This document shows, piece after piece, positions 56,543 through 64,000 of a stretch of DNA of 64,000 bases; position 1 is the stretch's first letter; each line of letters opens with the position of its first letter. Location of the stretch: the NCBI GenBank assembly GCA_949752735.1, contig OX457037.1:34796956-34860955 (forward strand), read 5' to 3'. Under the pieces are notes generated by a model. That model made no database searches. It was not told the DNA's origin and saw only the letters and a program-made list of their open reading frames with translations. The translations under genes were made by a program, and so were the position numbers. Origin of the DNA: Lumbricus terrestris. Taxonomy: Eukaryota > Annelida > Clitellata > Crassiclitellata > Lumbricidae.

Positions 56543-57650
56543 ATGCTCTCGCTGCACCAAGTCACTCCAGCTTTGTCAAGGGAATGTGGCAGGTATAGTT
56601 TCTGCAATGCAGTCGGTGCTGCACTTGCAATAGAAGTAGGTCTACTTGTGGACTATGAAATTGTGACTACTGACGACTTCAGCTACGGACATATTGTGAG
56701 AAGAGAGAGAGAAATCTTTCGTAAAACATTATCCGATGGAAGAAGAGAAAAGCGCGAAGCTGCAGCATTGTATTTTGATGCTGGGACAGATATAACTGTA
56801 ATACTGTATGTTTCCAGTCATAAATATCAAATAATGGAAGAGTATGCATGTTTGATACGAGGACAGGGCATATCTCACCAAGGAGTGGACTAGCCGCAGG
56901 AATTTTGGAAGCAATGCATGACTTTTTGTCTGATTGGCCTAATGATATTTCTTTCGGTTCAATAATAGATGTTAGCTGTGATGGAACGACGGTAAATACA
57001 GGAATGCATGCATGCTGGAACAATGGATTAAGAAAGCTGGAGTTACATGCAAGACGTCCTCTCCAGTGGTTCATCTGCATGTTCCATTTCAATGTGTTGA
57101 TGTTACGACATATATTATTTGTTCATCATTTTATCAAGCTTCCTACCATACTTAGAGAGAAAGGTTGTTGAATGTATTCAAAAGAATGGCTACTATGGCT
57201 ACCCAGAAAATATTTAGCCTAAGTGAATATGATGATTGATGAGAAAAAACACGCAGAACTGGTTGCCAGAAGAATTAAGATAGCAAGGGAAACTGATCGC
57301 TGTCTATTAGCGTTTCAGGTGATACTAGAACATTCGCAATCCCAAAACTGAATTTAGAAGCCACCGTCTACTGCGTTCCAGTTAACTGGTTGGATTGTTC
57401 CAGACTTGAACCTCCAATAACTTGCAAGTTTAAGAAAAATGACCTTCAGGAATCCATTAAAACTGGCAGTATGTTAGTCTTGAAAATACCATTGCCACAA
57501 GCATGCAGTCAAAGTTGCTTCAGGAAGTAGGCCTATAGATGCAGCAAGGTCAGTTTGTGACAAAGAGCGTGTTGAGAAGGCCACATTCGAACAAAGCGCG
57601 AATCCATAGAAACATGGTCATATATAGCACAACAAGTGAGTGGACTATAT
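56543..57650 (+). pseudogene. Decayed transposase-like protein (CDGTxVNTG type)
   Basis: Following frames by conservation: ECGRYSFCNAVGAALAIEVG and IVRREREIFRKTLSDGRR; then, after a shift near 56,850, TRTGHISPRSGLAAGI, IDVSCDGTTVNTGMHACWNN and RRPLQWFICMFHFNVLMLRH; then MIDEKKHAELVARRIKIARE; then RTFAIPKLNLEATVYCVP. The block 'CDGTxVNTG ... RPLQWxxCxxHxNxLxxRH' recurs in transposon-encoded proteins of many invertebrates, and I take this as one. It has at least three frame changes and in-frame stops. I do not know its superfamily. Confidence 0.6.
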
Positions 57651-57654
57651 AACA

Positions 57655-58295
57655 TGAGTTAAACGCATTGTCAGCATTTGAACATTTTGTGAAGCGTAAT
57701 TAAAGACCACAAGGTTTTTTCAACCTTAATGATTTTTTACATTTTTTAAAGTTAGAATATTGCATTAAATGATGTCACATAACTGGAGGGGAGAGGGTCA
57801 GTGGTCACACATCTATGACGATTTGTGACGGTCCATTGCTAGATATCATATGACTTTTGTTTTAACGTGTGACGAGGGGTCAAGGGCAATCGCCCTAAAG
57901 TGCGTGACGTCGTTTATGTACGACCCCCTTGTTTGTAGCTCATAGATGTCGGAATTGCCAAACAAATTCACCTGCCGTGCCATAAAATGTGACTCACAAT
58001 ATTCCTATTTTTAAGCATAATTACTACTTCAGATAAGAATATAGTCGAATTTTAGCAGTGTCAATGCAATGCTCAATTGTACGGTGTACTCGAATAACTT
58101 CAGGGCCATGGCGGCAAAGTTAAGCAGCATGTCAGAAACAAAATTTCTATACCAGACACTATCCTATAGATAGGAGCAACAAATTAATATATGCCAAACA
58201 TGATCCTTTATCGTCACTATGCCCTACTACATACGCCTCGTGTACAGCTCTGTCTGCATGCGTAGGCCTATTTGTCTGCCTTGTGAGAATAGAAT
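57655..58295. other. Spacer, nothing recognised
   Basis: No gene or known repeat seen. Confidence 0.45.
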
Positions 58296-58299
58296 CGTA

Positions 58300-59425
58300 A
58301 TCGTAATCGTAATCTCGAGACTTCTACAGCGCCCACAAAAGCCAAGTCGCGGGAACCAGCTTATTCACAGGCGCTCAATCAAAACAAAATCGATAGGCAG
58401 CAGGTCAAGTCCGGAGAGTCAGGCAGGCAGATAGATGGACGACTAAGGTGGGTGATGTTTAGAGTTGAAGTGGCGGAGGATGTGAGGAGAAGAGGAAGAA
58501 TCAGGATAGGATTTTTGAAAGAGCAATGTTTTCAGTTTTGAGTGAAAGACCTGTGGGGAGATAGCGAGAGGTGGAGTTTTGGTGAGTTCGTATGATGGGT
58601 CGGAAGTTTGCCGAAGTGCTGGCGGAAGTTTGTTCCAGAGAGGTGGAACGGCAATGGCTATGGAGCGGTTTGCGAATTTCAGTGATGAAGTGATGGGAGG
58701 GCGAAGCAGTGTAATGGAGGATGAGGAGCGTGTTGAACGAGGTGGCTGGATGGTGAACAACTGACGAAGGTAGAACGGCTGGGATGATTGAAGTGTATTG
58801 TAAGTGAGTGAGAGGACTTTGTATTCAATGCGTTCAGGTATTTTGAGCCAGTGAAGTGATTTCAGGACAGGAGTGATGTGGTGACGTTTGGGGGTTTTCG
58901 TCACTGCACGGGCGAGGGCATTCTGGATAGCTTGGAGGCGGTTAATTTGGGTTATATCAATGTTTAGGAAGAGAGAGTTGCAGTAATCAAGTTTCGCATG
59001 AACTATGGATGTGGCTATTGTGGATGCAGTTTTAAAGTCGAGCATAGGTCGGATTCTGCGGAGATCTCGTATGTGCGAAACAAGTGCGGGAAAGTTGGGT
59101 TATGTGGTCGGAGAAGCTAAGATGCTGGTCAAAGATTACACCTAGGTTTCGGACAGGAGAATTTGCGGAGAAAGTGTGGTTGGAAGAAGAGTCATTGTTG
59201 AAGGAAATAGAGGGATCAGGAATTTTCTTGAGTTGTTCTCTGAGGCCAATTAGTATAAATTCTGTCTTGGAGGGGTTAAGGCAGAGGAGATTTGAGGTCA
59301 TCCAAGAGGTGATTTGGGTGACCACGGAGAGAAGATTGTCTATGGAGTCAGAGAAGCTGCTTGGAGAGAAAGAGATGAGAAAGCTGTACTTCGTCAATGG
59401 AATTGCTGTGTCGCAAAATTGAATG
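58300..59425 (-). mobile_element. LINE (CR1/L2-like) reverse-transcriptase C-terminal half
   Basis: Minus-strand frames read LLCLNPSKTEFILIGLREQL and RNLGVIFDQHLSFSDHITQL, then, after a shift near 59,050, IVHAKLDYCNSLFLNIDI, RLQAIQNALARAVTKTPK and VPPLWNKLPPALRQ. These are the post-catalytic blocks of L2/CR1-type reverse transcriptases (NPSKTE, LGV-D, HxxLDYCNSLL, RLQxIQNxxAR, LWNxLPxxLR). The YADD region is degraded at the 5' truncation (~59,420). The 3' end is GGCGCTGTAGAAGTCTCGAG plus (GATTAC)n near 58,300. Confidence 0.88.
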
Positions 59426-59600
59426 TCTTCGGGCTCACAACTAGCTATCGATGGCGTTTCAGCATATAATAATAATAATTAATAATAATTCTTTTCTTTA
59501 ATTGAGCGCCTGCAAGACGCACTGCGCTTTACATTTACAGGTTATGCAGTAATTTTAATTAAGCTTAACTACTAACTGAACAGACAGCTTTGCAATTACA

Positions 59601-59706
59601 ACGGCGCTAATAGCAGCCTACAAAGCATATCCGCCCAACGGGGGCTCGAACCTGCTACCTCTCGCACTCTTGGCCAGCGTGTTAACCATTACTCTACCGG
59701 CCCCCC
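59601..59706 (-). mobile_element. tRNA-derived SINE, family 4 (reversed copy)
   Basis: On the minus strand: CGGTAGAGTAATGGTTAACA (A box), AGCAGGTTCGAGCCCC (B box), then GGCTGCTATTAGCGCCG, as at 37,751-37,866. Confidence 0.7.
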
Positions 59707-59720
59707 CCCCATATACACCT

Positions 59721-59925
59721 GTGGGGCGCGGTGGTGTAGTGGTGGCGTCGTTGCATTGAAGCCGGAAGGTTCGAGGTTCGAATCCACCTCGAGTCGCCAC
59801 GTAGGGACCTTGAGCAAGTCCTTCACTCGCAATTGCTTGTGCGCTTCGGCGCGAAACTCCGATGCAGTGTCCGCTTTGTAGTCGGGAGCGCCTCTGAGTA
59901 GAGAGCTTGAAGAGGCGCTATAGAA
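59721..59925 (+). mobile_element. tRNA-derived SINE, family 1 (best copy)
   Basis: GTGGGGCGCGGTGGTGTAGT head, GGTTCGAGGTTCGAATCC B box, body, tail GGGAGCGCCTCTGAGTAGAG...AGGCGCTATAG, then an (AAAT)n run. Confidence 0.93.
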
Positions 59926-60147
59926 ATGGATAAATAAATAAAATAAACAAATAAATAAATACTAAACTCGTGTAAAATCATCCCATGCAACATTCATGAA
60001 GTTTGATGTTGTGGCGTTCACCTTTCACGCGGCAGTTGTATAGGCTATGAAGCAAATATGAAGGACCTAGAAGTTTGAGGCAAATGGCTAGAATCGTGGA
60101 AAGGAAAAGAGTTGATAGTTCACTACCTACATTTGTTTGTATGTGCA

Positions 60148-60358
60148 CTTGTTATAGCGCCCCTTCAAGCTCTAGCTACTCAGAGGCGCTCCCGACTGCA
60201 GAGCGGACACTGCATCGGAGTTTCACGCCGAAGCGCTGAGCAATTGCGAGTGAAGGACTTGCCCAAGGTCCTTACGCGGCGACTTGAGGTGGATTCGAAC
60301 ATCGAACCTTCCGGCTTCAAAGCTATACGACGCCACCTCTACACCACCGCGCCCCACA
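60148..60358 (-). mobile_element. tRNA-derived SINE, family 1 (reversed), beside hAT remnant
   Basis: Complement of the family from TTATAGCGCCCCTTCAAG to CACCACCGCGCCCCAC. It abuts the decayed hAT C-terminus at 60,360-60,590. Confidence 0.9.
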
Positions 60359-60361
60359 TGT

Positions 60362-60590
60362 ACACCTCCCAGAGACTCTGCAACGCCTCTTCTTGAATTC
60401 CACAATTTCTGTACGTCGAATAGACCTAGGGCCTACGTGTATAAGGATGCAATCCATGAAATGTACAAACAAGTTGTTGCAAATAAGATGCACACTGTTC
60501 CAGTCTCGTCGTCGGATTAAGCTGAAAGAAGCTTCAGCTGCTTGAGACTAATTGAAACCCATCTTCGCACAACAATGGCCGTCGGACCCA
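60362..60590 (+). pseudogene. hAT transposase C-terminal (dimerisation) remnant
   Basis: The frame reads DAIHEMYKQVVANKMHTVPV, SSSD, TAA, then AERSFSCLRLIETHLRTTM. The pattern 'TIPVxxAxAERSFSxLKLIKxxLRSTM' is the hAT-family dimerisation region. An in-frame TAA replaces one residue before AERSFS. Confidence 0.75.
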
Positions 60591-60721
60591 GATGTCATTT
60601 CCATTCACAAGAAGAGAGCGAAGTAGATGACCCAGCGTCATGTCGAAAATTCAAACCCGGCAATGGCAGACCTATACGCAGCGGTTATGGTATATGGTAT
60701 GGTATAAAACGGTCTCAGGGG

Positions 60722-60812
60722 TCTTAGTTACTTACTTGCCTATTTACTTACTTACTTACTTGCTTACCTACTTACTTACTTGCTTACTTACTTACTTACT
60801 TACTTACTTAGT
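60722..60812. repeat. (TTAC)n microsatellite
   Basis: Interrupted TTACTTAC array adjoining the SINE fragment. Confidence 0.95.
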
Positions 60813-60821
60813 TCTTCAATT

Positions 60822-60951
60822 CTATATCGCCCCTTCAAGTTCACTGCTCAGAGGCGCTCCCAACTACAGCGCAGACACTGCATCGTAGTTTCACGTCGAA
60901 GCGCCCGAGCAATTGCGAGTAAAGGACTTGCTCAAGGTCCCTACGTGGCAT
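60822..60951 (-). mobile_element. SINE family 1, 3' two-thirds
   Basis: Reverse-orientation tail and body (TATATCGCCCCTTCAAGTTC...GACTTGCTCAAGGTCCCTAC). The tRNA-like head is missing, a 5' truncation as expected for target-primed insertion. Confidence 0.85.
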
Positions 60952-60959
60952 AGGTCTGT

Positions 60960-61830
60960 AGTTGACCATTAAATTTTCTTTAATGTCATATTACTCGTGC
61001 GTCTTATTACAACACATGTTCTTGGTTTCATGACTATATCTTCTCAGTTCTTCAAAATCTCTAAAGATGAGTAAAACAACTAATGTATTAATATGGTACA
61101 ATAATTGGGCTATTTAAATAAGCGTTAAACGATAGTTTTTCCCTTGTTTATACATAGGTTAAGCTGCTTATGTTGCTTATGTTGCTTCTTCTTCAAGTTC
61201 AATCATCAATTTCTTCGGCCTGCCATAATAGCTCCCATGACCCTGACACGATCTGACGAAATTGTAGAGCTGGCGCCGCCACTGCTTGTTAGCCTGCCTG
61301 CCTGCTTGCCCGCATGTCTGTCTGTTTGCCTGTCTGCCTGTCTGCCTGTGCGTCTGTCTACCGATAAGCCTAATGACCGACTACTAACTGCAAGAACCGC
61401 AGAACGAGGTCTGTATACTGTACACGGACAACTGTGCATAGAAATGCATGGGTTAGAGTTCCCCTCGTGCCATTTATCAGGTCATATCAATGCCGGGCCA
61501 TGCCAAATGAGCGTGTAGTTTCGACCCCAATGAAGACGGTGCCGTATATTCCATTGATAACTCATTTGTCATTCTAACGACGCCATTCAGATTAACATCG
61601 CGATTTGCTCGCTATAGTTGCAACGTTCGCGACCCCGGAGATAAATCTCGCGGTACACTGATCACTTTGATCCTTGAAAAGAGACAATCGCTACCGGTAG
61701 AGTAAGTAAGCCTCAGTTAGAATCTAAGCGTACAGTTGAGATTCTATATTGATAGTTTTGGTCACGAATAAGTAAGCTTATTGCAGCGTTTAGTTTCTAT
61801 GCCTAGGGCCTACATGTATAATATTGTATA
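60960..61830. other. Spacer, nothing recognised
   Basis: A CTGCC/TGTC simple repeat lies at ~61,290-61,360. No coding exon. Confidence 0.5.
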
Positions 61831-61833
61831 CCT

Positions 61834-61930
61834 CAGGGGTTATTTTAACGCGCATCTAGACACAAAGTGTGTAGTTGGAAAACCAATTTGTGCAGTTGAA
61901 AATCAGGTTTTGTGCAGTTACTTTTTTACA
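61834..61930. mobile_element. Presumed terminal sequence of the hAT element
   Basis: CAGGGGTTATTTTAACGCGC, then ACACAAAGTGTGTAGTTGG and TTTGTGCAGTT. This parallels the first ~60 bases of the MITE at 3541 (CAGGGCTTTTTTAACGTGCA, ACACAAAATGTGCAGTTC, TTTGTGCTGTT). The transposase frame begins ~460 bp further in. The other terminus lies outside the window. Confidence 0.6.
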
Positions 61931-62388
61931 TACAATCGCATAAACAATATAAGCAGCTAATATATTTTAATTAAACTATTATTGCAACAAACAAGATTAT
62001 AAGACATTTTTGCCGTGAATTTAACTTTAAATTTCTACCGACAACTCTATTGACATAAAATACAAGAAAACAAGTCTATAGGCCTAGATAAAGACATGGC
62101 ATATTCAAACAAGCTGTCTGATGCAAGTCAAATAACGCTTAGCGAAACGAAATCAAATGCAAGATTCACAGTTTGTAACAAAATAATTAGTTAAAAACGA
62201 AAGCCAGGCGGAGCACAGGGCTTCTCTGCTGTTGTGTTTACAACTTCAACCATTTTAAACAATAGACATGAATTAAAGCATATAAACATGAAGGATCGCA
62301 AATAATCCTAGACCGTATCAAAATTTCCCCAATTCAGCTATTCCTCGCATAACGAGCCTTGGCGGGTCACGTACACTTACTTTAGAGA

Positions 62389-64000
62389 TCAAAATGCTTT
62401 TGGTTTTGCAACATCAGAGGTGATATCTTGACTAAAAGAGTAATCGCATTCTGCCTGTTCGCTTGCAGAAAGTGTAAATATTCCCTTAAACCAACGTTGT
62501 TTTGATGCTTTTGGCGTGTCCCTCATTCTACGGACTCGCTTTTGCAGCCACAGAAGCACGGACGCCCTAGGATCCCATTCTATCAATGGCGGCATGTTGT
62601 GATAAATGTACAAGTATTCATTTTCGGAGTTGACCGACATACTGCTTCTGCCGGTAGATTTTAAAGCGGAGCTTGTGCTGATAAGACGTTCAACGTCTGC
62701 GCTGTGAGGTTTAGCAGCCAGAAGACGGGCCAAGACCGTTGTCACACTTCTGTATGAGTCAGATGATGCAAGAAAGCGAACTTTTTGTGCCAGTGTCATC
62801 TGTCTAAGAGCTTCAATATTGTCCATTTCAAGCAACTCCCAAAACTCAAGAGATAGCTCGGACAAAGCGAGATCAGGACAGAGCATGCTGTGAACTCCTT
62901 CCAAATTTGCTGAAGATTGTAGAGTGGCAAAGGACTTCGCAGTACGCATCAGTTGAGCATCCACATCAAAGCGTTGGTCAAGGAACTCGACTAGCGAGGC
63001 AACCACTTCTCTACAAACAGCATTGACATCCCTGCAGTCGGAAACATATTGGTGGTGTTCTTTGCGGCGTTTCTTTGTCCTCATTAGCTCAATTCCTTTC
63101 AGGATCTTTGTTACGCCATCTGGCTGTAACACAAGTTCCTTCTTCAGAGCCTTAGTCCACCCTCCTGGTAAGTCATCTTCTGTTAAAGCTAACAGCCGTG
63201 CTTTTACCGACTTAGTTGTCTTTTCAATGTCGAGAATAGTGATGCCATCTCCTTGCAGCAGTTTCTGGTATCTGCTGAAGACAGTGAGAACATCAGCCAA
63301 AAATGACAGGAGTACGAGTTTATCCTCATCTAGAAGAAATGCCAAAAAACCACTTGAAGCTTTATCTTTGGATTGCCGCATATAAAGAACAAGCGAAAAC
63401 CATGATACCAGAACCGAATTTACTAATGCGTATGAAAACTCAGATCACCTAACCTCAAAAAGCTTAGGAAGCGCAACGAGGTGAGAGTTGTTAAGATCTG
63501 CGACTTCCCGAAGTTCCCTTGATCTGAGACCTGATGTGTGAAAATATGTGGACAGGGCTACCAGATTCTGAAATATATGACCAATCTCACTGACAGAGTT
63601 GCTGGTAGATTTCCAAGCCAAATTCGAACGGTGAACTGCACACCAGATTGTTAACAAAGGGACAGATGTTGATTGATGATCCCTCATTTTGGCTCGAAAT
63701 AGAGTCCATAAGCCAGACCTCTCACCTGTATTGATAGACGCTCCATCCGTCACCAAAGAGGACGCGTGTCTTAGTATATGCTTTGCAGCAGATTCTCCAA
63801 CTGTGTTAATGCATGCTTCTTCCAGAGCTTCGAGAATCCCCTTAGCGCCTCGGCAACGAGGTTCGCTGGCACCTAAGAAGTATTGTTCCTCTGAACCAAC
63901 CCCTCTGACCACTTTCGCCATAACGTAAATTTTATCAATTTGCGTTCTGTCTACGGTTCCATCGCATCGTATGGATAATGCCAATACATCATTGGTCAGC
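62389..64000 (-). CDS. hAT-type transposase (KIAA1586-like), one in-frame stop, 5' end outside window
   Basis: hAT transposases cut and paste elements bounded by short inverted repeats and leave 8-bp duplications. The frame enters at the right edge and runs to a TGA at 62,391-62,389, about 530 codons. It has RCDGTVDRTQIDKIYVMAK, LVTDGASINTGERSGLW (catalytic-fold D), LLTIWCAVHRSNLAWKST (conserved C..H), a long helical insertion, then ADVERLISTSSALKSTGR and YLYIYHNMPP (hAT dimerisation). The RCDGSxDRTQIDxIYV block is what I associate with vertebrate KIAA1586-like, hAT-derived proteins. One TGA (63,447-63,445) interrupts the frame at EVR-stop-SEFSYALVNSVLVSW. Relatives have Trp there, so a single TGG to TGA change explains it. 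Everything else is open, indicating a recent copy. Confidence 0.85.

Noticed and set aside
63385..63447. Intron between the two transposase frames
   Set aside because: The frame is the same on both sides and the 60-base interval encodes family-like residues. A single TGA is simpler.

Overview
The window is eukaryotic nuclear DNA, not bacterial. Coding exons are split by GT-AG introns, intergenic space is AT-rich and full of microsatellites, and there are tRNA-derived SINEs, LINE 3' ends and many short hAT-type elements with 8-bp target duplications. The SINE and LINE tails ending in a 'GCGCTATA' motif, the excess of TAGGCCTA, and a U2 snRNA 5' fragment with a TATA box at the spacing used by sea urchin U2 genes all suggest a marine invertebrate, possibly a deuterostome such as an echinoderm or hemichordate. 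That placement is an inference; no gene here settles it.

Layout. 0.9-3.0 kb (minus): first four coding exons of an FHA-domain protein, TCF19-like in outline. 3.1-4.9 kb: three hAT-like MITEs. 7.1-13.8 kb (minus): a complete-looking four-exon gene for an 1117-residue HMG-box protein; its introns hold a SINE, a LINE tail and a minisatellite. 13.8-17.5 kb: no clear gene, one MITE and a purine-rich tract. 17.5-23.4 kb (minus): a cluster of broken gene pieces, namely an ABCA-type ATP-binding domain with a damaged Walker A and an expanded internal repeat, one CDC14-phosphatase exon ending inside the catalytic loop, and a multi-pass membrane protein with several frame breaks and a partial second copy. 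24.2-27.3 kb: microsatellite, MITE and non-coding DNA. 27.3-31.8 kb: a 111-bp satellite array. 32.4-33.8 kb (minus): an unrecognised ORF with one frame break, with CRE motifs upstream. 34-64 kb: repeat-dominated DNA with many SINEs, MITEs, LINE fragments, microsatellites and decayed transposases, ending in a nearly intact hAT-type transposase at the right edge (62.4-64.0 kb, minus) whose terminal sequence (61.8 kb) matches two MITEs in this window.

How the parts relate. Only the FHA and HMG-box genes, and possibly the 32-34 kb ORF, look like functional host genes. The rest shows mobile-element relationships: SINEs carrying the 3' tail of a local LINE (including the LINE's last codons and stop), and MITEs carrying the ends of the hAT element. 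All splice joins, repeat boundaries and target duplications were read by eye from the sequence. Family names rest on recognised motifs, not on searches.
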